This document shows positions 10,367 through 20,754 of a DNA stretch of 64,000 nucleotides, in pieces. This DNA is from Cladophialophora immunda (taxonomy: Eukaryota > Ascomycota > Eurotiomycetes > Chaetothyriales > Herpotrichiellaceae), in contig NW_015622541.1 of the NCBI RefSeq assembly GCF_000835495.1, positions 7,254,001 to 7,318,000 of the forward strand, read 5' to 3'. The translations under genes and the position numbers were made by a program. A model generated the notes under the pieces. That model was not told the origin of the DNA. It made no database searches and worked only from the letters and a program-made list of their open reading frames with translations. Numbering within the stretch: position 1 is the stretch's first letter; each line of letters opens with the position of its first letter.

Positions 10367-11281
10367 CTATGACAGCCTCGCCTTCAGCGGCGAAGAAGCA
10401 TCTCTCAGCTCAACCGCTGCCTGCGAGATCACCACCCGATCCCCAGCAAGCTGTCTATACACAATCTTCCTTCCTCCATCCTCCCGCCACATCTCAGTTC
10501 TCACCACCTCGCCGGGAAACACAGGCTTACTCAACCTCAGCTTCACGTTCTGGAACCGACTGAAATCCCCCCCGGCGAACGTGTCGATGATGTGCAACAC
10601 GCCCATCCCCACCGTGCAGGTCCCGGTCAGGATCGGGCCCGGGAAACCACCTGCTTTGGCCACCGCGGGGTCGATGTGTAAGGGGTTCAAGTCTCCCGAG
10701 GCGGCGCGGTACAGGGCCCCCTGCTCCGGCGAGGTTTTGTATTCCACCACCGCGTCCGGTTTGCGATCTGTGGGCGTCGGGTGCGTCGCCGTGGCTGCAC
10801 CGCGCGGTATGGGTTTCGTGGATGCCCCTGCTCCGGGGACTTTCATGACAAACGATGTCCACTCGCTGTAGCATATCTCCAAGCCGGTGGCGGCGTCAAC
10901 GGTGGTGATGCCCACGGCCACGGTGACGCCGCTGCGGCGATCCACAATATCCACCACTCGGGCAGTGGTGTTTAACGTCGCCTGTTTGGGAAACGTGCCT
11001 TTCATCTCCAGATAGTGCTCGCCGTGGACGTGGTTGTGTGCCTGGAAGTTTGGCAGGAACTCCATCATCCCGTACGTGACTTCACGCATGACAGAGATCA
11101 CGGGGAGCGTGGCGAACGTCGGCATGGCCGCGAAGTCTGGATGTGCTTCAAAGCATCGCGACAGGTCGGTGCCCTTGACGCCTAGCGCGATGTTGTAGGT
11201 GATGATGTTGTTGGGAGTGTAGCTGCTGGTCACACTCCATGATCGCTTCTTGATGGCGTCAACGTCGATTGTCGTCGCCAT
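10367..11281 (-). CDS. MaoC-type enoyl-CoA hydratase (hydratase-2 like)
   Basis: Single-exon gene of 304 residues with a double hot-dog architecture. The hydratase-2 signature YRAASGDLNPLHIDP (residues 191-205) supplies the catalytic Asp197 and His202. It is followed by GGFPGPILTGTCTVG, typical of peroxisomal multifunctional-enzyme hydratase domains that hydrate trans-2-enoyl-CoA to (3R)-hydroxyacyl-CoA. The ATG at 11281 begins MATTIDVDAIKKRSW, a normal family start. The C-terminus is KARLS: ARL would be a PTS1 but is followed by one more Ser. Unlike its neighbours the protein therefore lacks an exposed PTS1, and may piggyback, act elsewhere, or have lost the signal. It shares a 582-bp divergent promoter with the enoyl-CoA isomerase gene. 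Confidence 0.92.
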   Translation of the reverse strand: MATTIDVDAIKKRSWSVTSSYTPNNIITYNIALGVKGTDLSRCFEAHPDFAAMPTFATLPVISVMREVTYGMMEFLPNFQAHNHVHGEHYLEMKGTFPKQATLNTTARVVDIVDRRSGVTVAVGITTVDAATGLEICYSEWTSFVMKVPGAGASTKPIPRGAATATHPTPTDRKPDAVVEYKTSPEQGALYRAASGDLNPLHIDPAVAKAGGFPGPILTGTCTVGMGVLHIIDTFAGGDFSRFQNVKLRLSKPVFPGEVVRTEMWREDGGRKIVYRQLAGDRVVISQAAVELRDASSPLKARLS

Positions 11282-11863
11282 GGCTGCTCAATGGTTTGTG
11301 ACGAGAAGACTAGGATCCGTCTGAGGATTAGACTTTTGTACACCTAGAGAATAGTGTACATGCACAACGCGTTTATGTATGCCCGAGGCAGATATAGGCG
11401 AATCGTCTGCCGAGGTCAGCTCGGGCCTTGGAAATGGATGGCTGCACAACTCACACCGTCTCGATGCAGGCTGCTCTTTGCGGAATGAAGCTCATGGGAA
11501 TACCGTTGCCCCATCTACAGGCGCTCGGGCGAGGGGTGGTAGTCATCCTTAGGAGAGCTCAACTTATCCAGGGCAATACACCCAGCAGCAACTCCACAGC
11601 TGGTTTCTCCACGGCCAGAGCCTTGCCCATACAGCATACTTTCTGCGGGGAAGCGGGGTCTTACCACATCAAGATAGCCTTGCTTCCGAGGTCCACAGCA
11701 CAAGTCCTTATGGTCCTCGAGTACTCAAGACCCCCAAAGTATAGAAGAGGTGTAGAATGTGTAGATGAGAGTGCCAGATATCCGTACAGTCATCGTCGTT
11801 GTGACCGGTAGCATTCGTTCTCTTCTTGACAATTAAGTGATCGTGAAAACAGCTCACCTGAAA
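11282..11863. promoter_or_regulatory. Divergent promoter MaoC / enoyl-CoA isomerase with three CCGAGG boxes
   Basis: This 582-bp spacer lies between two head-to-head genes. CCGAGG occurs at 11383-11388, 11410-11415 and 11686-11691. Chance expectation for a hexamer on both strands is about 0.3 in this length, so three is enriched. Known: CCTCGG/CCGAGG is the FarA/FarB core at fatty-acid-induced peroxisomal genes in Aspergillus. Regulation here is inferred. Confidence 0.5.
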
Positions 11864-12664
11864 ATGACCACCACACCCCCATCCTACCAGACCGTCATTG
11901 CAACCAGCCTTTCACCGGGGGCACTACTGCTGGAATACAATCAACCCAAGATCTCCAACGCGTTCACCCTCCAACAGTACCACGACCTAGCCGACGCGCT
12001 TCACTGGGCGCGCAATGCCCCCTCCATCAGGGTGATCGTCCTCACCGGCAAGGGAAAGCACTACTGCGCGGGAAAAGTGCTTCTGCCCCCGGGCCAATCT
12101 GGACCGACGATCGAGCAAGAAATCGAAGCAGGCCGCAAATTGGGGGAAGAGTTACAGGGCTACCCAAAGGTGCTCATTGCCGCGGTCCACGGTGCCGCCA
12201 TCGGATGGGGATGCACCCAACTGTGGAATTTCGATCTGGTGTATGCGTGGGAGAAAGCGGCAGTGTTTCAAACGCCCTTCATGAGTCTGGGATTCGTCCC
12301 CGAAGGGGCTTCAAGCTGGAGCTTCCCCAAGGTCATGGGCAAACAGCGAGCGAACGCCCTGCTACTGGCGGCCGAGAAGCTGAATGCGAGGGAGATGTAC
12401 GATGCGGGCATGGTGACCAAAGTCATTGGAGGTGACACGGTTGAGGCCTTCCGAGACGAGGTCTTCAAGATTGCAAAGAGGATAGGCACCTACAGCGCCG
12501 AGAGTCTGAGAATGGCCAAGGCACAGGTGAATCGGCCCACTGTGTTGGCAGAGCAGCGAGAGGCGAGCATGTGGGAAGCAGTGGACCTGAAGGTGAGGCT
12601 GAACAGTGACGAGGCCAAGGCGGCGATGAAGGCCTTTATGGACAAGAGCAAGCCGAAGCTGTAG
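11864..12664 (+). CDS. Crotonase-family delta3,delta2-enoyl-CoA isomerase (ECI2/PECI-like)
   Basis: Single exon, 266 residues from the ATG at 11864. It has the crotonase fold, with an oxyanion-hole loop GKGKHYCAGK and the second loop AAVHGAAIGWG. The segment LGFVPEGASSWSFPKVMG places Glu147 where ECI2-type isomerases have their catalytic Glu (PEGxSS), which favours an isomerase over a hydratase. Such enzymes shift 3-enoyl-CoA to trans-2-enoyl-CoA in peroxisomal beta-oxidation. The C-terminus KPKL ends in PKL, a PTS1-like tripeptide weaker than SKL or AKL. Divergently paired with the MaoC hydratase, the obvious next step. A hydratase activity cannot be excluded. Confidence 0.9.
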   Translation: MTTTPPSYQTVIATSLSPGALLLEYNQPKISNAFTLQQYHDLADALHWARNAPSIRVIVLTGKGKHYCAGKVLLPPGQSGPTIEQEIEAGRKLGEELQGYPKVLIAAVHGAAIGWGCTQLWNFDLVYAWEKAAVFQTPFMSLGFVPEGASSWSFPKVMGKQRANALLLAAEKLNAREMYDAGMVTKVIGGDTVEAFRDEVFKIAKRIGTYSAESLRMAKAQVNRPTVLAEQREASMWEAVDLKVRLNSDEAKAAMKAFMDKSKPKL

Positions 12665-12916
12665 ATAGGTCTTGATGGATGCTGGTCGCAGTTTTGCACG
12701 AGGCCGACCGGGCTGGCGGCGGTGCCGAGGCAGCCTTGCTGACATAATGTGATACGGCGGAGTAAATGGCTTCCCGATGCCTCGAAATTTATTTTTCTCA
12801 AAATTCTCAATTGCGGTGGCGGAGACGACTGGGTGCGCCCACATATCCCTGCACCAACCTCGCTTCCTTTCCCTCACTTTGTACGCAAAAGGGAAAGCAC
12901 ATAAACGACGGTCAAT

Positions 12917-14488
12917 ATGAGCAAGCATAAACTTGACGACGAGGCCGCTCTATTGGCCAAGCAGGAGCGGAAGAGGAGGAAGAGAGACCGCAAGGAAGCC
13001 CTGCGACTGCAAGATATCACACCCTCTTCAACGGACGCTACAGCCAACTCAACTCCAGCCCCAGAAGATAAAGTCTCCGACAATGCTAAAGCCAACGGCA
13101 ATACCGTCAACAAGCCTGTATCAGCTCTTGGTACACTGCGACAAGCCGAAGTCGATAACTTCTTGAAAACACAATCTGTGCAGATCTTCGACCCACAGAA
13201 TACCAACGTACAACCTCTCCTCGCCTTTTCACACCTTCCCCAAGAGTTGGCCTCTCAATTCTCGAGCATCTTCTCCTCCTTCCAAAAGCCCTCGTCCATT
13301 CAGTCTGCCGCTTGGCCCTTCCTGTTGTCCGGTCGAGATGTGGTTGGGGTGGCGGAAACAGGCAGTGGGAAAACACTTGCCTTCGGGTTGCCTCTTGTTG
13401 TCCGTCTCACATCTCTCGAGAAGAAGAAGGGAATCAGGGCTGTCATTGTCGCACCCACGCGGGAACTGGCGATCCAGGTCTTTGAACAATTGGACAAGCT
13501 CAGCAAAACAACTCAGAAGCTCAAGGCGGCATGTATATACGGAGGGACCAACAAAGACGAACAGCGCCGCAGTTTGCAAGGGGCGAATATTGTCGTTGCA
13601 ACTCCGGGTCGACTGAAGGACTTCATGTCGGACGGAACGGTCGATGTATCTAAAACGAGGTATCTGGTCCTGGACGAAGCAGATCGGATGCTCGACAAGG
13701 GCTTCGAAGACGACATCAAACAGATCATTTCCCAGATGTCTTCTTCGAAGAAGCGACAGACCGCAATGTTTACCGCCACATGGCCGAAGTCGATCCGCGA
13801 GCTGGCGGCAACGTTCATGCAGCAACCGGTCAAAATCACCATCGGCCGCGAGGATACCGATGACTCGGGAGAATTGAGGGCCAACACGCGTATCGTCCAG
13901 AAAGTCGAAGTCATTGACGGCTCTGAAAAGCAGCAGCGTCTTTTGCAGTTGTTGAAGCAGCATACTGCGGGCCAAAAGCGCAACGATCGCATCCTGATAT
14001 TCTGCCTGTACAAAAAGGAGGCTCTCCGGATTGAGAACTTCATCCGCTCGCGGGGGTTCAATGTCGCCGGAATCCACGGCGACATGTCCCAGTCCGCACG
14101 GATCAACAGCTTAGAATCGTTCAAGTCCGGCGCCACGACGCTCCTCGTGGCTACCGACGTGGCAGCACGGGGGCTGGACATCCCCGAGGTGAAACTCGTC
14201 ATCAATGTAACATTCCCCTTGACCGCAGAAGACTATGTCCACCGCATCGGCCGCACGGGCCGCGCTGGCAAGGACGGTCTTGCAATCACTTTCTTCACCG
14301 AACAGGATAAGGGCCTGGCAGGCTCGCTGATCAACGTCTTGAAAGCTGCCAAGCAAGACGTTCCCGAAAATCTGTTGAGGTTCGGCACCACGGTCAAGAA
14401 GAAGGTCCATAGTGAGTATGGTGCCTTCTATCGGGAGGCCGAGGAAGGAGAGAAGACGACCTCGACGAAAATCACGTTTGATGATTAA
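12917..14488 (+). CDS. dbp3: DEAD-box ATP-dependent RNA helicase Dbp3
   Basis: Nucleolar RNA helicase of 60S ribosome biogenesis (pre-rRNA processing). Single exon, 523 residues, matching Dbp3 length. A Lys/Arg-rich N-terminus is followed by the helicase core: AETGSGKT (motif I, residues 146-153), PTRELA (Ia), TPGR (Ib), LDEAD (II), TATW (III; the Trp after TAT is typical of Dbp3), ARGLDIP (V) and [10 protein letters not shown] (VI). All catalytic motifs are intact. The ATG at 12917 gives the basic N-terminus expected for a nucleolar protein. Convergent with RFT1. Confidence 0.95.
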   Translation: MSKHKLDDEAALLAKQERKRRKRDRKEALRLQDITPSSTDATANSTPAPEDKVSDNAKANGNTVNKPVSALGTLRQAEVDNFLKTQSVQIFDPQNTNVQPLLAFSHLPQELASQFSSIFSSFQKPSSIQSAAWPFLLSGRDVVGVAETGSGKTLAFGLPLVVRLTSLEKKKGIRAVIVAPTRELAIQVFEQLDKLSKTTQKLKAACIYGGTNKDEQRRSLQGANIVVATPGRLKDFMSDGTVDVSKTRYLVLDEADRMLDKGFEDDIKQIISQMSSSKKRQTAMFTATWPKSIRELAATFMQQPVKITIGREDTDDSGELRANTRIVQKVEVIDGSEKQQRLLQLLKQHTAGQKRNDRILIFCLYKKEALRIENFIRSRGFNVAGIHGDMSQSARINSLESFKSGATTLLVATDVAARGLDIPEVKLVINVTFPLTAEDYVHRIGRTGRAGKDGLAITFFTEQDKGLAGSLINVLKAAKQDVPENLLRFGTTVKKKVHSEYGAFYREAEEGEKTTSTKITFDD

Positions 14489-14738
14489 TGGAAAGTTTCA
14501 AAAAGTTGATCATTTCGAAGCCTCACGTGTTGATTCCGTTGAAGAGGGTTTCAAGAAGTCGGGAATCTTTGCAGCGAGGCGTTGCGGGAGGATAGATTCG
14601 AGGAGCTGGAGGAGGAATTCGCGCTCGGCGATGAGACTAGAATTTAGACGGACTCGTTAGACACGGGAGAAACTTGGACGACCATGAAGACTAGAGGTTC
14701 AGACTCCCCAACAAGAAATGCCGAAAAGAGTGCGGAAC

Positions 14739-16412
14739 TCACATGGTAGAACCCAAGACCACCACGCCACTGATCCAAGCCCCCAGAAACTGGAGATCCA
14801 ACTGCCCCTTTCCCGCCTCTGGTGTCGTGAATGAGCCGCCCATTTTCAGCCCGAGCATCACCAGCAGCGTGACAGCGATGGTCGCCTTTGCTGGCACCGC
14901 ATCCCTGACCATCATCGCCTTTGCCCACCCCTTTTGCCCGGACTCGTCCTCGCGTTGGGTGAGCCAGGCTCTCAAAAACCACGAGCTCCACAAAATCCTC
15001 AGGCCCATATTCACCATGTTCGCGCCCACGAGGCCAACGCTGCCCGTCCCCCACACCCTCAACATGGCCCATGCCGCGACCCCGTAAATCCCCGTGAACA
15101 CCAGCATCCAGAGACTCTGGCTCCGCAGCTGCGCCGGCGAAGCGACGCTTGTGACGAATGCGTCGAGAATACCGTTGAGCGCCATGAGTGGGATGTAGTA
15201 GCAGTAGGTTGAGAGGAGAAGAGATGTTGATGGGGTGCGCCATTGGGGGGAGAGGACGTAGGGGATGAGGAGAGGGAGGATTTGGGGTGCCAGACTGATC
15301 ATGGGTAGCGAGAAGAGGAGGTAGACGTGTAGAGTTGTGAACAGGTAGGATAGGCCAAGGCGGGTATTGGTGTTCTGGTCCGAGGGGTTCGTCTTTGGCG
15401 AATTCAAGTCCAACGGTGGCTTGTTACTGCTCGACGAAGATGGAGAGAGAAGTCGTCCGAATGTATTTCGACTACTCTCTTCCACCGGTTGGAAGACGAG
15501 GCGTGCTAGCAGGCCGCCATAGTTGGAGGCCAGCGCGAAGGCACCTTGATCAGCGAGAGTGGAAAAGAAACTCATGATCAGAGCGTCGCCTTGAGTGAGA
15601 AGGAGTTTGAAGATAGACTGCAGGTACATGGTCGCTGCGAGCGAGAGGCTTGACTTGTGGAAGAGCTTCAAGTAGTATGTTTGGTCTGACCCGGGCAAGA
15701 GTATTCGTTTCGGGGCGAGGCTGAAATTGTCGGCTCTCGATAGTTTGACCGTTGGCAGGAAGTAAAGAGCCAAAAGAGTGAGGGCATATGCTGTCTGTCC
15801 CACGGCAAACGGTAATATCGAAGGAGCGAGGCCCTTCCGATGTCCCAGCACCGCAACGATGCAGGCCGAAAGACATCTTACCATAGCGGCACTGGTCTCT
15901 GCCCGTGCCCTGTCTGTGTACAGACCTTTCTGCTGGATGACAACGAATGCTGGTTCGGCAAGTAATTCAACCAAGGTTGCAGCTGCATAGATCTGGAAGG
16001 ATGGGTCAAAGTAAGGGCTGTCGAGAACTTCATCTGGGGCACTCCGTAGATACGAGAAACCAAATAGTGTCGAGACACCCAAACCCAGGAGCACGGCCAA
16101 GTGGGAGAGGTTGACCACAGTTTGCGTCTCCGTTCCCGCGACCTTTTGCTCTTGTTGTCCAGCGGAGATGTCATCTGATGACTGCGTCGATGAGCGCGGC
16201 CGTTGCAAAGCCACTCGAAGACTCTCTCGTGCGAAGTATAAACTTGTTACAGAAACGAGTTCGAGCTGGACCGAGATCCCCAATAGCGATGGAGACAGAA
16301 AGCGAAGAAGGAATTGGTTGCCGACGAAGGTGAGCGCTCTTGAGGCGACTTGGATCAAGATGAGCAAAAGCGTGCCATTTCCTGCCTGGGGAGACGCTTG
16401 TGTGCCTGACAT
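14739..16412 (-). CDS. rft1: RFT1, ER lipid-linked-oligosaccharide translocation protein
   Basis: Polytopic ER membrane protein of the MOP/MATE superfamily, required to place Man5GlcNAc2-PP-dolichol for N-glycosylation. One long exon of 557 residues fits the family. The N-terminus has LILIQVASRALTFVGNQFLL and LSPSLLGISVQLEL, typical of RFT1, followed by many hydrophobic helices. The sequence GDALIMSFFSTLADQGAFALASNYG matches the conserved central RFT1 region (split here: GDALIMSFFS, then LADQGAFALASNYG). The frame stops right after GSTM, but a donor (GTGAGT) lies inside that ATG codon. Splicing to AG before 14690 would give an alternative short tail ending at 14657. Which end is used is open. 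Confidence 0.93.
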   Translation of the reverse strand: MSGTQASPQAGNGTLLLILIQVASRALTFVGNQFLLRFLSPSLLGISVQLELVSVTSLYFARESLRVALQRPRSSTQSSDDISAGQQEQKVAGTETQTVVNLSHLAVLLGLGVSTLFGFSYLRSAPDEVLDSPYFDPSFQIYAAATLVELLAEPAFVVIQQKGLYTDRARAETSAAMVRCLSACIVAVLGHRKGLAPSILPFAVGQTAYALTLLALYFLPTVKLSRADNFSLAPKRILLPGSDQTYYLKLFHKSSLSLAATMYLQSIFKLLLTQGDALIMSFFSTLADQGAFALASNYGGLLARLVFQPVEESSRNTFGRLLSPSSSSSNKPPLDLNSPKTNPSDQNTNTRLGLSYLFTTLHVYLLFSLPMISLAPQILPLLIPYVLSPQWRTPSTSLLLSTYCYYIPLMALNGILDAFVTSVASPAQLRSQSLWMLVFTGIYGVAAWAMLRVWGTGSVGLVGANMVNMGLRILWSSWFLRAWLTQREDESGQKGWAKAMMVRDAVPAKATIAVTLLVMLGLKMGGSFTTPEAGKGQLDLQFLGAWISGVVVLGSTM

Positions 16413-17095
16413 GGTGAAGTCTTGAATTGAAGTAAAGCTGGTGGTTCAACACACTCTGCTGTTCGGTCGTCGAAGGGCGGTCGACCCCACGTAAGGACGG
16501 GCTCCTAGAAGAAAACGGTCAACTGAATTCAGCAAACATGCTTTCAGGCCCGGCTCAAGGACCTCGTAAAAAATGCGACGCCAGCGAGGATCGGTCTTGT
16601 TGAAGGGACGTTCAAGGATCCCAAGCGAGAAAACGTGGCCTTTGCATGTCTCCGCTGAGCATTGGTACTGGAGCAGTTTCTGAGAGAGCTGGAACAACGG
16701 ATCTAGCACCGTTCCCAGTATCACATCGCTGAATTATTAAGATGCATCTTCAGTGTACATTGATGTAGTTGTAGAGGTTGTTCGGAGACTGACATTATCA
16801 ACGAGACAGGAGGAGCTCTGTTGGCGGTAGTCTGCCATCGCTCCTCTACCAGCGCCAGCACACCACAACCATCCGATCAAGCTTACACTTCAATGCATGC
16901 CGAACTACATCAAGAATGGAAGTTCATCTGGTGGCTCGGAAGTCTTCGCAAAGCCTGTTGTTCTCCTCTAGATGCACCTTTGCGCCATAGCCCATGTCCG
17001 CCGCAGTTATGCCCGGTTGGATGGCTTCAGTCCATGAACAAGCCTGAGATGGCAATGATGATACACGTTCAGCTTCTTCCCGGCAGCAGCCCTTC
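16413..17095. other. Intergenic region between RFT1 and PUP1
   Basis: RFT1 promoter and PUP1 3' region. A 92-codon minus-strand open frame (16446-16724) has no ATG and no recognised motif, so I do not call it a gene. Confidence 0.4.
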
Positions 17096-18064
17096 TCATA
17101 CCTCGTCCACGTCCATCTTCTCCACGACGACCAGGCTATCCGAGTCACTTCCGCTGCCAATCTCATGCACAGTAACATACCGCCCGATCTCCTCCTTTGT
17201 GATCACCTTCTCATTCAGCACCGCAGTCGTGCCTCTTGCAAACTTATAATTGCGCTCCTTCTTTACCCGCTCGTTGGGTTTGATGTAGTTCCGCATCAGC
17301 TGCGATGGTTTGTCCTTCTCAATCACACAGACGTCGACATTGCTTCCTGAACCCAGATCATTAAAGATACCGGCCAAAATCGCTTCCGAGCAGATTTTGA
17401 TGGCCTCTTCTCTGTTGCAGTCTTTTTTCCACGTCGATTCGAATACTGCCATGGCGGCAAGCGAACCAGAGCCCATAGTCACGTAGGGGAGCTTGTCTGT
17501 TGAGCCGTGAGCGTGTACGGTGAATAATCCCACTCCTGTAGGATCAACACCCGCAACCACCAGGTACGCGCCGATGTAGCCTTGGTATCTGAAGAGATGC
17601 TGTTTCAGCATTGTCATCACCGTGACGACTCGGGGTGTCCGGCCCGTAGATAGGGAGTGTAGTTCGAGATTGGAGGAGATGAGGGCGGTAGTGAATTCGG
17701 TGTCTGCTGCAGTACCAGCACCGGCGCACCAGATGTTGGGAGAGATATAATGCAATTTCTCGCAGTTCTGTTCAGAGTCAGAAAGGTCAAAAGATTCTTG
17801 GGGGCGCAGCTGTGTGTAATCGTACCTTGTCCGCAACTATAGGTCCGCTCGTTGCTCTTGTGTCTGCAGCTATCTATCCAGATTGTCAGGCTTGCTCGAA
17901 TCTAACGTGGAATTGGTGGAATTGGATTGTTCACTTACCACCACGCCATTGTCGAATATGCACCCTACAATAGTTGTCCCTGTGCTCGTTGCCTTCGGCA
18001 GTGGGACACCTCGTGCATGTAAGGCCGCGTTGCGATTGTAGTTGCTAAAGTCGAAGCCGGGCAT
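17096..18064 (-). CDS. pup1: 20S proteasome subunit beta-2 (Pup1)
   Basis: Catalytic beta-2 (trypsin-like) subunit of the 20S proteasome. Exons 17935-18064, 17826-17869 and 17096-17767 give 281 residues. The propeptide ends in STG and mature processing before TTIVG exposes the catalytic Thr30. The second exon restores [15 protein letters not shown] with the conserved Asp and Lys of the active site. The internal [14 protein letters not shown] segment is also typical. The C-terminal extension ([11 protein letters not shown] and beyond), which wraps the neighbouring subunit, is present. The donor at GTAA|GTGAAC was preferred over the adjacent GTAAGT because only it keeps the conserved residue spacing. 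Confidence 0.95.
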
Positions 18065-18571
18065 GTTTGCGGCAGAGGCGCAGAGCCTTGACTGGGGACA
18101 GTAATGTTAAGAGACCACCGAGTCGGTTTGGATTTGATGTGCACGGATTGAAGCTGGTAGGAGAGCGTGACGATGAAGTTATGATGTCTAACCTAGATGT
18201 CAAAGAAGAGATATGTTGTGTGGACAGGGAGAGGCTTGAAGGGACAATTGACTGTTGGTCTGCTGCAGACCGGAAGGCAGCTTTCGTGATGCGCAATACT
18301 TGACGACGCGGCGGCGCGAGATTCCGCCGCTTTAAAAGAAGTGTTCATACTAGCCCATTTTGGCGGACACCGGACAGTCTTGCATTTCTCTAGCGACATC
18401 ACGCCGAGTGTTCTACCCTATCTAAGTATCTAGAGTCAAGTTTGCATTGCTTGCGACTTTGGCGCTTGTGGGCAGTTCGATATGCTGCTGGAAGAGGCAC
18501 TGAGGGCTAAGGAAGGTATTTCGTCCAACAGACACCAAACACAGCTTAGATCCAGCTTGTACCCAGACTGT
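18065..18571. other. Intergenic region between PUP1 and the sugar transporter
   Basis: PUP1 promoter and the sugar transporter's 3' region. I see nothing else in it. Confidence 0.5.
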
Positions 18572-20754
18572 TCAGGCCTTGGATTCCACAAGCTCGTGCT
18601 CGTGCACACCGCTGGCCTTCTCACCGATTGAGCCTCGCTTGCGAAGTTCATCTTCCTCGTCTTGTTGTGCGGCCTTTTCCATCTCTTCCTTCTCAGCGTC
18701 GGTGGCGCCATAGAAGTGGATGGCCACCTGCTCGCCAAATTGGGCGTTGATATCTTCCTAGAATACGTGTCAGTGAATAGTCAGGTAACAAACTGATCGT
18801 GTTAGAGCATACCAAGCTTCGGCCTTTGGTCTCGGGGCACATGAAATAGACGAAGGCAATGTGGAAAGCCGTAGGGATGATCAAGACCAGGAAGAATTTC
18901 CAGCCGATATTGTTCAGCGCGATAGGACCCGCGACGAGTAGGATGATGTCTGCCAGATAGAGGCCGCACATACCGACAGCCATACCCTGGCTGCGAATAT
19001 GCGTTGGGAAGATTTCCGATCTGTCGCCTCACATTAGTAACTGGGATTGAGACCTCTTTTTGGTCCCGAACCAAGAAAGACTTACACATAGAGGAATTGG
19101 CTGGCATCCATGAAAGTCGACCAAAAAGGTGTAATGAACTATAGATTAGAGGTCAGTCAGACGAAGGGCACCGACTAGGAATGCAGGGCGCTCGATGCAG
19201 ATTGCTGGGATAGAGCCCATCGAGCGTCTGGTGAACCAAGGACTTACCAAGAATATAAAGAAGACTCCAAAATCCAATGCCACATGGTTGGTGGTGCCCA
19301 AGTAGGTTGCTTGGATGGCAATTTCACAGATAAGGCTAACAAGAATACCACTCAATCCGATGAGCATGAACCTCCGTCGGCCGAATCTTTCGACGAAGAA
19401 AGCGCAGAAGATATTACCAGGGAACTGCATGTATCCGTTAGCGTGTGCCGATATCAAGAGACCGTCCGAGAGCAACCAGCTTCTCTGAGGCTAGGAGAGT
19501 ATCTCGGGAATCAGGGAAACTTACCGTCGACAAGACCCACAAGGCACTGAGTAACAGTGGCCAATATCCTGTCATACCGAGTTGGGTGTAAAGAATAACC
19601 CCATAGTTTGCGATGATCAGGACGCCCGTGAACTGATTGTTCCACATGAGCAGGAAGCCGACGAGAGCACGTCTCCGATTTGGTTTTGTCTTGAACACTT
19701 CCCATTTGGAAGTCGTGGCTCTGATCTGATGGTCCAACTCAACCTGCTTCTTCATCTGATAGTACTCTTTGCGGGCAAGAGAGTCATGGGGGTCATCCTT
19801 TGACCTATGCAGACGCTTGATCACTTCATGGGCTTCGTCAAAGCGCTTTTGCATCATGAGCCAACGGGGACTGTATGGCAGCCAGGGAGAGCCCGCGAGC
19901 AGGAGGAGAGCGGGGACCATCTGGAATGCAATAGGAAACCGCCAAGGGAAGGATGATTCCGATCCGCTTGCCGAAACGAAGTATACCCCAAAGCCGATGA
20001 AACCGGAAAGAGTGTAGCCCATAGCGAACATAACTCCCTATGCCTTGTTAGTAGCTGGCCAGCGTTTCACAAGCTGTCTGGTAAGCGCTTACATGCATCG
20101 AGACCATGAAGCCGCGGCTTTCTGGCGTTGACACCTCTGCCTGGTACATGGGAATAGCGGTCACCAAAGCACCGATCTATTATGTGGTTAGCAATGTCAC
20201 ACCGTAAGGAAATGATGCGAGGATCATGAAGCATTTGCAATGCCTGCACAGATTCTCCAGAGACTTACACCCAAGCCATTGATGACACGGCCAACCATGA
20301 ACATGGCATTGTCCACTGAGCCTGCGCAAATAGCTGCCCCGATAACAAGAATCACTGCTGCCACTTGGATGGTGTGCTTGCGACTAAATTTGTCGGCGCA
20401 ATAGGCACAGGCCGCTGCACCGATGGCAGATCCAGCAGAGTTCACACCTAGCAAGACGGGATGTCAGAATGTTTTCCTATTCCTGTGCGTTGAGTTTGAG
20501 AGCTTTACCATTGAAAGCACCGATATATTGAGTGGTACGACTGTAGCCCGGCTCGCCCTGAGGAGCAAGGTGGAGAGATCTGTAGAAGCTGGGCTGTCCT
20601 ATGGTAGAGCTTCCTTTGTGTTAGTTCGGTAACTCAGAATCAAGTGAGCGCATTCTTACCCGATGATCGCCATTCCATAGGAACAGGACGTCGAACCCAG
20701 CGCGACGAAGATCACGACCGCCAGGTTAAAGGCATTGGGGATGAGTTTCCCCAT
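18572..20754 (-). CDS. MFS sugar porter (lactose-permease/hexose-transporter-like)
   Basis: Twelve-helix plasma-membrane sugar:H+ symporter. Nine exons from the 5' end: 20660-20754, 20509-20609, 20269-20447, 20093-20176, 19525-20037, 19248-19424, 19086-19138, 18813-19020 and 18572-18757, giving 531 residues with every phase consistent. Diagnostic motifs include AIIGSTIGQPSFY near the N-terminus, the loop CADKFSRKH, PESRGFMVSMH, YSPRWLMMQKR, FVERFGRRRF, LYVSEIFPTHIRSQG and the closing PETKGRSLEDIN. The cytosolic tail is Glu/Lys-rich. The substrate cannot be told from sequence. Eight introns is the highest count in the window. Confidence 0.93.

Noticed and set aside
16446..16724. 92-codon minus-strand ORF between RFT1 and PUP1
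   Set aside because: No ATG, no motif, and no splice partner found.
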